Shown: positions 1-11,300 of the stretch, piece after piece
Layout: every line of letters starts with the position of its first letter
Numbering within the stretch: the first letter of the stretch is position 1
Source: Bacillus pumilus
GTDB taxonomy: Bacteria; Bacillota; Bacilli; Bacillales; Bacillaceae
Direction of reading: 5' to 3'
DNA: 37,324 bases
Assembly: GCF_002744245.1 (NCBI RefSeq)
Contig: NZ_NKHG01000012.1
Coordinates: 1 to 37,324, forward strand
Made by a program: the position numbers and the translations under genes
Notes under the pieces: generated by a model
What the model saw: the letters and a program-made list of their open reading frames with translations, nothing else
Databases searched by the model: none
Told to the model about the DNA's origin: nothing

Positions 1-1381
1 CCCAATTCAGCGCTGGTTCTTTGAACGAAAGTTCGACAGCCAGCATCATTGGAATCTCTCAATGATGCTTCACGCGCCAAATGGATTTGATTTAGCGATC
101 ACAGAACAAGTCATGCAAAAACTGCTTGCACATCATGATGCACTACGCATGGTGTACAGGCAGGAGCATGGTGACATTCTGCAATACAATCAGCGGGAGC
201 TTACAGAACCGATTTCAATTGTTGCTTACGATGTCTCAAAAGAGCAGGACGTGAAAAAGGCAATCTCCACATATGTCAATGAGTACCAGCGTCAGCTGAA
301 TCTCGAAAAAGGTCCGTTGATGAAAGTGGTTTGTTTCCATACAGAAAACGGCGATCATTTACTCATGGTGACACACCATCTTGTCATTGACGGTGTCTCA
401 TGCCGAATTTTACTAGAGGACTTTATGTCTCTTTATCACCAGGCAGAACAAGGAGAAACGATGGTTCTACCGCCAAAAACCCACTCCTTCAAAGAATGGG
501 CAGAGGCAATTGAGCGTTACGCACAGTCACATCCATTAAAAAGCCAAAGTGAGTATTGGGCAGAAATTGAAAGGAAGCCATTTACCACTTTACCTGTTGA
601 CCATGAAGTGAAAGCAAGAAAAGTCGCACATACCAAGGCAATCCAAATGAAGCTGACCGAAGTAGAAACAGAGCATCTTTTGACCGATATTCACCTTCCG
701 TACACAACAGAAATGAATGATATTCTCCTGTGTGCTCTCGGCCTTGCCGTTCAGGAATGGACAGGACAATCTCATGTACATGTGCAGCTTGAAGGCCATG
801 GAAGAGAGGATATTTTATCAGGGTTAGATGTATCCCGCACGGTTGGCTGGTTTACGAGTATGTATCCAGTCGTTCTTGAAGCAAAACCGGATCAGACAAT
901 AGCAGATGCCATTAAAGGAACGAAAGAGATGCTGAGGCGTGTACCGAATAAAGGGATTGGCTACGGCATTTTGAAATATCTGACAGCAGCTGAGCCGTCA
1001 GTACAACATGTACATCCTGAAATCAGCTTGAACTATCTGGGGCAGATTGATCGGGAAGTGACGACAGAACTCTTTGGTCCGTCAACCTATGATATGGGCC
1101 GCCAAGCAAGCCCTGATTCGGAAGCTGTTTATAAGCTCAACCTTAGTGGTCTTGTTCAAAACAATCGATTCATTCTGTCGTGCTCGTATTGTGCAAGTGA
1201 ATATGAAGAACAGACAATACAGCAGTTCATAGCATTGTTGAAGGAAAAAATCCAATCCATCATCACCCATTGCTTAGCGCGCCATGAACGAGAGTTTACG
1301 CCAAGTGACTTCTCTGCTACTGACCTTGAAATGGATGAAATGGACGATATTTTTGACATGCTTGAGGAGAAATTGACCTGA
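1..1381 (+). CDS. srfAB: Surfactin/pumilacidin-type synthetase subunit SrfAB, C-terminal epimerization domain (5' end outside window)
   Basis: The reading frame is open from base 2, so this is the 3' end of a longer gene. The visible 459 residues form one NRPS epimerization domain: an N-terminal PIQRWFFE motif, the catalytic signature HHLVIDG (nt 380-400), the EGHGRE and RTVGWFTS motifs, and a NYLGQ motif. It ends in an acidic tail (DDIFDMLEEKL) typical of a communication-mediating donor helix that docks to the next subunit. In surfactin-type synthetases, SrfAB ends this way and its E domain converts the sixth residue (Leu) to the D form. The gene is followed 44 bases later by srfAC, which has its own strong ribosome binding site. 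The catalytic HHxxxDG is intact, so nothing here suggests decay. Family assignment is from recognition of the sequence and the gene order; the upstream modules cannot be judged. Confidence 0.93.
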   Translation, partial: PIQRWFFERKFDSQHHWNLSMMLHAPNGFDLAITEQVMQKLLAHHDALRMVYRQEHGDILQYNQRELTEPISIVAYDVSKEQDVKKAISTYVNEYQRQLNLEKGPLMKVVCFHTENGDHLLMVTHHLVIDGVSCRILLEDFMSLYHQAEQGETMVLPPKTHSFKEWAEAIERYAQSHPLKSQSEYWAEIERKPFTTLPVDHEVKARKVAHTKAIQMKLTEVETEHLLTDIHLPYTTEMNDILLCALGLAVQEWTGQSHVHVQLEGHGREDILSGLDVSRTVGWFTSMYPVVLEAKPDQTIADAIKGTKEMLRRVPNKGIGYGILKYLTAAEPSVQHVHPEISLNYLGQIDREVTTELFGPSTYDMGRQASPDSEAVYKLNLSGLVQNNRFILSCSYCASEYEEQTIQQFIALLKEKIQSIITHCLARHEREFTPSDFSATDLEMDEMDDIFDMLEEKLT

Positions 1382-1425
1382 CACCACTAGATCAGTCATG
1401 AAAAAGGGAAGGAGGCATGAAATAG

Positions 1426-4400
1426 ATGAGTCAATTTAAAAGGGATCAAGTTCAAGATATGTATTATCTGTCGCCGATGCAAGAAGGAATGCTGTTTCAT
1501 ACCCTCCATCATCAAGAAAAGGGCTTTTATGTAGAGCAAATGGATATGAACGTGAAGGGCATACTTCGATATGATTTGCTTGAAGAAAGCATGAATATCA
1601 TTGTGGAACGGTACGATATTTTTCGTACCGTGTTCCTCCACGAAAAAGTGAAGCGGCCTGTCCAAGTGGTTCTGAAGAAACGTCCTTTTCAGCTAGACGT
1701 CGTGGATATGCAGGGTCTGTCTGAAGAAGAACAGCACGAGCGTATCGAGACATTTAAACAGAAGGATCAGCTGAGAGGATTTGACCTCTCGAAGGATCAG
1801 CTTATGCGGGCGTCCGTATTCCAAACGGGGCCTGCAAGCTATCGATGGATTTGGAGCTATCACCATATCCTTCTAGATGGCTGGTGTTTTGGACTTGTTG
1901 TGCAGGAGTTATTTGCGATTTACCACGCGCTTTTGCATGGCAACCCTTACAGGCTCCAGCCGGTCAAACCATATAAAGAATACATTCAATGGCTGGAAAA
2001 ACAAGATAAACAAGCGTCTCTTCAATATTGGCAGCAATCATTAGCGGGGTTTGATGGACAATCCACCTTTAAAGAGCAGCGAAAACAAACAAATGAGCAT
2101 GAATTAGGCGAAATCGAATGGTCGATGAGCAAAGAAGAAACGGCTGCTTTATCAGAGTTTGCATTGCAGCAGAATGCTACGTTAAGCAGTGCGCTTCAAT
2201 CGGTTTGGTCAATCCTGCTGAGCAGGTATCAGCGGTCAAATGATGTTTTGTTTGGAACCGTTGTGTCAGGACGTCCGGCAGAATTGGCTGGCGTTGACAG
2301 GATGGTCGGGTTGTTCATCAATGTCATTCCAAGAAGAATTCAGCTGACGAATCAGACGACGTTTCGTTCGCTATTAGCAGAAACACAGCAGCAGTCTCTT
2401 TCGGCTGAACCGCACCAATATATCCCGATTTATGATATTCAGGCAAAGACAGGTCAGCAGCAGCTCATTGATCATATTGTGGTGTTCGAGAATGTCCCAA
2501 CCGCAATGAAAGATGAGCAAGAGTCACTGCTAGGGTTTACTGTGGAAGAAATGAATGTATACGAAAAATCGAACTATGATCTCAATTTGCTTGCATCGCC
2601 GGGAGAACAATTGCAATTGAAGCTTGCCTTTAACCAAAAAGCGTTTGATCCTGCATTTGTCCATCGGTTAAAGGAGCAGCTGGTTCTTTTGATCAAAGAG
2701 GCGATCAAGCATCCAGATCAATCTGTTCACACACTTACACTCGTGACGAAGCAAGAAAAACAGCTCATTCTTGAGAAATTGAATGCACCTGAGCTTGAGC
2801 ATGATCAGCTCTATTTATCGAAGTGGTTTGAGCACAATGTCAGCAAACAGCCGAATGCAGTGGCATTGTCAGCTGGAGAACAAACGATGACATATGCGGA
2901 GCTGAATGAACAGGCCAATCGATTGCGCGGCACTTACAAAAAAATGGGGCCGCACATCAAACGGTCATAGCCATTTTATCGGGACGCACGCCCGAACTCA
3001 TTGTCAGCTTGCTTTCTGTTTTAAAAGCAGGCGCAACCTATGTACCAATTGATCCCGATTATCCAGAAAGCCGCATTCAATATATGTTGAAAGACAGCGG
3101 AGCGACGCACCTTCTAACTCACTCAACCTTCATTCGTCAGGCGAAGGAGCTCGCGTTTGATGGCACGTATCTTTTTGCAGATGATCAGGAAATTTCACTG
3201 ATGAGCTCAGAGAATTTGCCGCTTGAAGCTGGTTTACATGATACGGCCTACATCATGTATACATCTGGCACAACGGGACAGCCAAAAGGAATCATGACGA
3301 CTCACTCGAATATTGCCCGGGTGGTCAAAAATACGAATTACCTAACGATTTCAGAAACAGATACATTGCTGTCGTTATCAAATAGTGTATTTGATGGCTT
3401 TACCTTTGATGTATATGGCGCTCTTTTAAACGGGGCGAAGCTTGTACTGCCAAGAAAGGAAACCATTTTAGACATGCGTGAGCTGACCGAGCTGATAAGA
3501 ACGGAAAGCATCTCTGTCATGTTTGTTCCAACTGCGTTGTTCCATCTTCTTGTTGATGAAGGAACAGACTGGATGCGCGGTGTGCGTAAGGTACTGTTTG
3601 GAGGAGAGAGGGCATCGGTTCAGCATGTGAGAAAGGCCTTTGATGTCATGGGGAAAGGCAGGCTGATCAATGTATACGGCCCAACTGAATCAACGGTCTT
3701 TGCCACCTATTATCCTGTAGATGAGACCATACCGGCAGAGGCACGTTGTATTCCAATTGGGAAGCCGCTTAATCAAACGAGTGCTTATATATTGAGTAAG
3801 CAAGGACAGCTTCAGCCAATCGGAATGGTTGGAGAGCTTTGTCTTAGCGGCAAAGGACTGGCGAAGGGCTATTTGAACCGTCCTGATCTGACAAAACAAG
3901 CCTTTATTCCGCATCCATTTGTTGCGGGTGAAAGGCTGTATCGAACGGGGGATCTAGCCTATTTTCGAGAGGATGGTCTTATCGAGTATGCAGGGAGAAT
4001 CGATGATCAGGTGAAAATTCGTGGACATCGAATTGAGCTAACGGAGATTGAAGCTCATCTTCTGATGCATCTAGGCGTAAAGCAAGCTGCACTCATAGCC
4101 GATCATAATGAGACTAATCATACAAGGCTGCTGGCCTATATCACGTGTGAGGATGAATGGAATGACAAGCTTGATGTGATCAAGTCAGGGGTGAAAGAGC
4201 GTCTGCCGGCTTATATGCTGCCTCATGAACTGATCGGACTCGAGAACCTGCCGCTCACGCCAAACGGGAAGGTCGATAAACGGCAGCTGCCAAAACCGGA
4301 GGCGCCGCAAGGAAACCGTCATGTGAAGCTTCCAGTAAATGAAATAGAACAAAAGCTGCTCCTGATGTGGAGGGAAGTGCTTGAACGAGATGATATTAGC

Positions 4401-5258
4401 ACGGATGACCATTTCTTTGAGCTTGGCGGACATTCCTTAAAGGCGATGTCACTTTTATCTAAAGTGTCAAAAGAGTTCGGGGTCCATGTGCCTATTCACT
4501 TACTGTTTGAGAAACCGACGATTGAAGCGCTCAGTCGTTATATTCAAAAGCAGGACCAGGAAGCCGCTGGCTATCTTGTATTCAATGAATCTCAATCGTC
4601 AACGATCTTTGCTCTCCCGCCATTACCGGGCTATGGCTTCATCTATCAGGAGGCAGCAAAAACGCTTAACAGTGTTCGTCTGATCGCTTTTGATTTTATA
4701 GAAGCTGATAACCGAATGGCGCAATACGTTCAGCATATCCAGCACCTTCAGCCTAAAGGACCGCTGATCTTGATAGGGTACTCGGGTGGATGTTACCTAG
4801 CCTTTGAGCTCGTTCAAGTGCTTGAACAAGCAGGACGTACGGTCGAAAAGGTCATCATGATCGATTCCTATAAGAAAATTGGAGAAAGTGATTTAGAAGG
4901 TCGATCTATTGATGACGATATAGAAGCGATTGTCCATCAGTCGAAGCAAAGTGAACTTGTCCAAGGGGAGCTCGTCCAAGAAGCGCTTGCTCAAAAGACG
5001 CGGGCCTACTATGAAACGTTTGTCAAGGGGGTGAATCAAGGAGAGATACAAGCAGATATTGATTTCATCCAATCAGAAGAACAAATCACGATTCCGGATT
5101 GGATGGAAGTTTGGGAACATGCGACGACTGGTGCTTTTAGCCAATATCAAGGCTACGGTCGACATGCTGAAATGTTCAAAAACAAAGAATGTGCAGTCCA
5201 AAATGCACAACTGATCAAAAGGATATTTAATCAAAAAAATAGAGAACGAGTCTTGTAA
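1426..5258 (+). pseudogene. srfAC: Surfactin/pumilacidin-type synthetase subunit SrfAC (C-A-T-TE), frameshifted in the adenylation domain
   Basis: This is the terminal module of a surfactin-type synthetase, about 1277 residues once the frame is corrected (B. subtilis SrfAC is about 1275). Order: condensation domain (HHILLDG from nt 1861), adenylation domain (TSGTTG from nt 3261), carrier domain (LGGHS, phosphopantetheine Ser at nt 4434), and thioesterase (GYSGG, Ser at nt 4782; Asp 27 residues later). The frame breaks near 2921: the first frame runs to a TAG at 2968-2970, and the rest continues in the -1 frame to a TAA at 5256. The translation joins perfectly (...ANR / IARHLQKNGAAHQ...) if one base is restored, so one base is missing. 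Everything downstream is intact, which suggests a recent mutation or a sequencing error. Specificity residues read DGFFLGVVFK, an Ile/Val-like code that fits position 7 of pumilacidin. A run of AAGGAGG at 1409-1414 and onwards supports the ATG at 1426. Confidence 0.92.
2917..2925 (+). other. Frameshift point in srfAC (one base missing)
   Basis: The sequence AATCGATTG encodes Asn-Arg and then must read Ile (ATT at 2922) in the other frame to match the family. An Arg codon CGN followed by ATT is expected, so one base after 2921 is absent. Before this point homology is in frame 1 of the window; after it homology is in frame 3. A run of seven A follows at 2938-2944. Confidence 0.85.
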
Positions 5259-5266
5259 ACTTTAGA

Positions 5267-5300
5267 TTAGGCAGGGGTGCAGCCTTGCAGCCCTGCCTAA
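5267..5300 (+). promoter_or_regulatory. Long stem-loop between srfAC and the inserted synthetase genes
   Basis: The arms TTAGGCAGGG (5267-5276) and CCCTGCCTAA (5291-5300) pair perfectly over 10 bp. Inside, after one mismatch, TGCA pairs with TGCA around a GCCT loop. No T-run follows on either strand (next bases on + are CAAAAAAGG), so it does not look like a classical intrinsic terminator. It lies directly upstream of the ribosome binding site of the next gene, in the only gap between srfAC and the inserted pair. It could be an mRNA processing or stabilising element, a partial attenuator, or the remains of the former operon junction. Confidence 0.6.
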
Positions 5301-5321
5301 CAAAAAAGGAAAGGAACTCAT

Positions 5322-8300
5322 ATGAAACCATCAACCATTAACTTAACGAGTGTACATGAATCAATGGATGCTATTTTACAAGATGTAAAGTCAACCATCT
5401 TACAAACCAACAAAATCGAACGCTTCGCTGTTTTTTCGCGTGAAAAAACCATTCGACCGCGGCCATATCACCTCTCTCATTTATTTCTCGACAATCACAT
5501 TGAGCAGGAGGCCGCAGCTGAATCCATACACACGCAAACGGCCGTGCCTGCTTTGGCGGACATGCCGCCAGCCCTTTCCTATGGAGGGGATCTAGATGTT
5601 ACAAAAGGAGCACAAACCTTACAGGACGTCTTAACAGAGGCAGCAAAAACGACAAATGGGCTTACCTATATCGTGAATAGCGAGAACGAACTCACGCAAT
5701 CCTACACGCAGTTAAAGGGAGACGCCCAGCGGGTTCTGACCGGCTTAAGAGCGCTTGGGCTGCAGGCAGGCGACCCTGTTTTCTTTCAATTTTCATCGAA
5801 TCATGCCATGGTGACTGCTTTTTGGGCGTGTGTATTAGGAGGTTTTGTTCCAACACTTGTATCTGCTGCTCCTACCTACCGGGAGATGAATGCAGCGGTG
5901 AAGAAGCTCCATCACGCTTGGAAGCTGCTAGAGCATCCGCTTATTCTAACAGATGACACACTGATCGACGAGGTGCAAGGCTTGGCTTTACTATGGCACA
6001 CAGATCAATTACGTGTCGCAGCAGTCGAGCCAATGCTTTCTTTAGAAAGGGATACAGGGGCTCATCCTGCCGCGCCAGATGATTCCGTCTTCTTTATCTT
6101 AACGTCTGGAAGTACAGGGATGCCAAAATGCGTAGAGCATTCCCATAGAAGTGTGCTTGCGAATGTCAAAGGAACAGTGGCGGCTAATCAATTTTCAATA
6201 GAGGATGTCTCGTTAGACTGGATGCCATTAGATCATATTGGCGGCATCGTGATGTTCCACCTTGTCAATGTGTACACAGGCTGTGAGCAAATTCGGGCAA
6301 GAACAGATGACTTCATCGCTCGGCCATTGCGCTGGCTTGACTGGATGGACCGTTACCGTGCAACGAAGACGTGGGCGCCTAACTTCGCCTTTGCAATGAT
6401 CAATGATTATGAGAAAGAAATCTCTTCTGGATCTTGGGATCTGTCCGCCATGACCTGCATGATCAATGGAGCAGAAGCCGTTGTGCCGAAAACCATTCAT
6501 CGGTTTTTACATCTGCTTGCTCCGCACGGCTTAAAGGGGGATGTCATCAGACCGGCTTTCGGAATGTCTGAAATCTCATCAGCGGTTGTCTTTTCCTTTG
6601 CGATTGAGCGGGGAGATGAAAACAGCGGGGTACTGACCTTTGAGGAAACTTCGCTGACAGAGCAGCTGAGGCCAGCTGAGGCGTGTGAGACAGGAACCGT
6701 CAGCTTTACAGAGCTGGGAAAACCGATTCCAGGCATCACGATTCGGATCGTCAACCATCAGCATGAGCTTCTTCCGGAAGATCATATTGGCCGCGTACAA
6801 ATAAAAGGTCCAACAACAATGAAGGGCTATTACCAGAATGACGAAGCAAATCAAGAGGTATTTCAAACGGATGGCTGGTTTCACACGGGCGATTTAGGTT
6901 TCCTGCACGAAGGAAGGCTCACGTTAACCGGTAGAGAAAAAGATATGATCATTATCAACGGGAAAAATTATAACAACTATGAAATTGAAGCCATTGTAGA
7001 GGAAGTACCAGGAGTAGAAACGAGCTTTGTGGCTGCTTGTTCCGTTCGGATGGAGGCCTCTGCATCTGATGAACTGATTGTCTTTTTTACACCAAAGCTG
7101 TATGAGCCTTCTTATATCATCAGGGCAAGTCAGCAAATTAAATCTCATATTGCAACAAAAATGGGGCTGTCTGCATCGCGTGTGATTCCTGTGCAGAAGC
7201 ATACATTTCCGAAAACAAGCTCTGGAAAAATAGAACGGGCGCAGCTCAAGACGAGATGGCAGGAAGGCGAATTCGATGAAATCATCAAGGAAATGGACAT
7301 CAGACTTGAAAATGAGCATACCTTGCCAGATTGGAGCTATCAAAAGGAGTGGATACCTGCTCCGCTTGATGCAGTCGAAAAGCAAACAGTAGGGGACATC
7401 GTGATCTTTGCAGACACATTAGGGCTGGCAGATCAATTGACATCTCTTTTACGAATTGGACAAACATACATTACGGTTGAACCGGGTCAAGAATACAAAC
7501 AACTCACAAATACACACTTCATCATTCACCCGAATCGGCCGTCTGACTACGAACAACTCTTTGAGACGCTCCGTTCGTATGGCGTTTCGGTGAAACAAAT
7601 CATTCACCTTTGGAACTACACAAACCAAGAAGACACACTCCATGTGCCCATGGCGAAACAAGCGCAGAAAACTGGCAGCATGAGTGCATTATTTTTAACA
7701 AAAGCGATAGCCGTCTATGAGGAACCTGTGGCGATCACCTTTGTCTCAGCTCATGCAATGAAATTGCCGGGAGATCAAGCACATCATGTAGAAAAAGCAA
7801 CAACCGCAGGACTGATGACAGCTGTTCAGCATGAATGGCCGTTTATCGAGGCACAATGTCTGGATTTTTGTCTGACAGAATCAGCCTCTGATGGTTCTCA
7901 TGCATCCGCCATCATGACAGAATTAACAAGTGAAAAACATAACCATATCGCTGCTTATCGGGGAAATGTTCGTTATATTCCTCTTTTATCACCGCTTCAC
8001 CTGGAAAAGGAACAAAAGATGAAGAAACCGCCATTTGAATCATACGGCCTTTATGTGATGACAGGCGGACTTGGCGGAATTGGGAGAATGCTAAGTGAAC
8101 ACCTGCTCACGACCTATCAAGCACAGCTCGTTTTGCTTGGAAGAAAGGAGCGAGAGGCTCTATCTACGGAGCAGCAGGAGACATTGTCTTTACTGGAGAA
8201 GCGAGCGACAGACTACGGAGGCTCGGTTTCTTATGAAACAGCGGACATCACTGATGCGTTAGAGGTGGAAGCGACCATCTCTAGACATGAGGTGGCTCAT

Positions 8301-11300
8301 GGCAAAAGGCTGCATGGCATTATTCATTTCGCGGGCATCATTCAAGAAGAGCTGCTCGCGGATATGACGTCCGTTTCTTTAAATAAGATGTACGAAGCGA
8401 AGGTATATGGAACAATTTCGCTTCATGAAGCCGCCTCTAAACGGCAGAACGTCTTATTTCTTTCTAGCTCGTCAGCACGTACGTTAAAGGGCGGCATGAC
8501 CGTTGGTGCTTATTGCGCTGCCAATGAGTTTGTTGAACAATTTGTTCATTATCAGAAGCTGACGTCTACAGTGAAGCCGTATTGCTTTAGTTTCAGCATG
8601 TGGGATGAGATCGGAATGAGCGAGGGCTCCATGATCAAAGGCATTTTAAAAGAAAGAGGCTATCTGCCAATTTCAAAGCAGGCAGGCTTTCAAACGATGC
8701 TGGCATGTCTGATGACAGATGCTCTGCTCATTTATACAGGATTAGATCGATCGAAAAAAGAGATTCAAGAGATGGTCCATGCCGAGATGCAAACAGAACA
8801 AGCCATTTATGTCTTTTTCAAAACCGATCAAACAAAGGCAATCGAAGAACGGCTGCACCAATCGATACATACATGTTTACAGCCCCATATATCAGGTGAA
8901 TACTCAGTGCATTTGTATCCTGAGGAATGTTGGAAAGAAACTGAAGACGGGATGCCGGACGAAGCGCATTTCCATGAATTAATAGAGGAGAGCGGACATG
9001 AAGCAGAGGACAGAGCACCTCAAACAGAAACGGAGAAACTCTTGGCACATATTTGGTCAGAGCTGCTCGGTGTCTCAGATGTAAGCTGCGGTGATCATTT
9101 CTTTCTACTAGGAGGTCATTCGCTGAAGGCGACACAAATGCTGTCAATGGTTAGACAAAGAACGGGATTTGAAGTGCCGCTGGCTGTTCTTTTTGAACAT
9201 ACGAGACTAGGAGAATTAGCGGACTGGATCGATTCACATGCCAAAGCGGATGAAGCCATTCCAATGAGAAAAATGGAAAAGGCACAGGAGATTCCAATGT
9301 CCTACGCCCAGCAAAGACAGTGGTTTCTCTATCAGCTAGAGCCAGACCTGCCATTTTACAATAATACAATTTCCTTTCGGATGAATGGACCTTTAGATCT
9401 TCAGATACTTCAGAACAGCCTGCATCATATGGTGCAAAGACATGAATCGCTCAGAACATCCTTTGCGATGAGCGGAGATGAACCGGTACAAATCATTCAT
9501 GAACACATAGGCATTCCAGAGCTTGAGGTGATAGATCTATCAGACCTGACGTCACAGGAAGAAAAAGAACAAAAGGCTGCTGAATGGGCAAAAAGAGAGG
9601 CAGGTACACCTTTTCAATTAGAAAATGAAGCGCTCTTTCGAGTGAAGCTGATTCGGCTTTCGACCACAGATCATTTGCTGCTGATGTCCATTCACCACAT
9701 CGTGTCAGATGGCTGGTCGATTGGAATTGTTGCGAAAGAGCTGTCCGAGTGGTATACAGCGGCGATCGAAGGGCGAGAGCCTCACCTGCCGCCATTGCCT
9801 ATTCAATATGCTGATTATGCGCTCTGGCAAAAGGAGCATTTGACAGGGGAACCACTACGTAAGCAGCTTTCCTATTGGAAGGAGCAATTTGCGACACCTG
9901 TTCAAGATTTGGTATTGCCGTATGACCATCCGCGGCCGGCTGTTCAATCATATAGAGGAAAAACGAAGAAATATCGATTGTCGAAGTCGTTGTCAGATCA
10001 GCTTGCTATTCTTTCCAAGAAGACAGACAGCACACTCTATATGACCTTGCTTTCTGCTTTCTCTACACTTTTACATCGATTGTCTTCACAGGATGAGTTT
10101 GTGGTTGGATCGGTCATCGCTGGGAGAAATCGAGCTGAAATGGAGCATTTGATCGGATTTTTCGTTAATACATTGGCACTTCGGATCGATCATGGCGGGA
10201 ATCCGGCTTTTACAGAGCTATTAGAGCGAGTCAAGGAGACAACAGTTGGCGCTTATGCGCATCAGGATGTGCCGTTTGAGATGGTGGTCGATGAACTGAA
10301 CATTGTGCGTGATGCTAGTAAGCAGCCGCTATTCCAGGTCATGTTCGTCCTGCAAAACTTGCCGCTTGAAGCATCTCCAATGGGAGAGGCGACATCGGTT
10401 TTAGCGATTGAAGATAACGATACAGCGAAATTCGATCTATCTCTATTTGTATTTGAAGGGGCTGGAGGTCTTCAATTATCACTTGAGTATCATGCGGACT
10501 TATTTGCGGATGATACGATGGATCGATTCCTCCGGTACTACGAGAATCTGCTCGAATGTATTTGTGAAAAGCCAAGGCAGCCGATCAGACAAATGAATTT
10601 CCTGCCGGAGGAAGAGAAGCATCAATTGCTTTATGAATGGAGCGGCAAAGCAGTTCAACCAGCAGGCCCACTCCTCATCACAGAACGATTTGAGGCGCAA
10701 GTGAGAAAGACACCGGATGCAGTCGCCCTCGAATTCCAAGGGGAGCAATGGACGTATCGCGCGTTACAAGAGAAAGTTGATCGACTTGCGGCCTATTTGC
10801 AGCAGCGAGGGGTTACCCCGCATGAACCAGTGGGACTTGTCATCGATAGGTCGCCCGAAATGATTCTTGGGGTGCTGGCGATTGTGAAAGCAGGAGGAGC
10901 TTACGTGCCAATTGATCCGGAATATCCAGATGCACGCATTGACTATATGTTGAAGGATACAGGCATTACACTTCTGCTGACAAAAAATGAATGGCTGAAA
11001 AAGGTGTCAATCAATCAAACTGAACTCATTTGTCTTGATCAGGGGTATGAAGAATTTTTACCAGAAGCAGACGTCATGCCTGCTGCCCTAAGACCTGATG
11101 GACTCGCTTATATCAATTACACATCGGGATCGACTGGACAGCCAAAAGGGGTTCTCATTCCGCATCAAGCGGTCATCCGCCTTGTGTGTGAAACGGATTA
11201 TGTCACTCTTGATGAACATACGCGAATTTTACAAATCGCGAGCTTCTCTTTTGATGCCTTTACGTATGAAATATGGGGAGCGCTTCTGAACGGGGGAAGA

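Noticed and set aside
2938..2944. The A-run as the site of the srfAC deletion
   Set aside because: The family-like reading already resumes at 2922, upstream of the run, and the run itself encodes the expected QKNG in the restored frame.
5322..7250. Fatty-acyl-AMP ligase reading of the first A domain, which would make a lipopeptide starter
   Set aside because: It shares some general features, but it is followed at once by KR-T rather than a bare carrier, and a near-identical domain sits internally in the second subunit. A keto-acid module explains both.
8040..8700. Polyketide synthase module because of the ketoreductase
   Set aside because: No ketosynthase, acyltransferase or KS fragment is present on either side; the KR follows an A domain directly.
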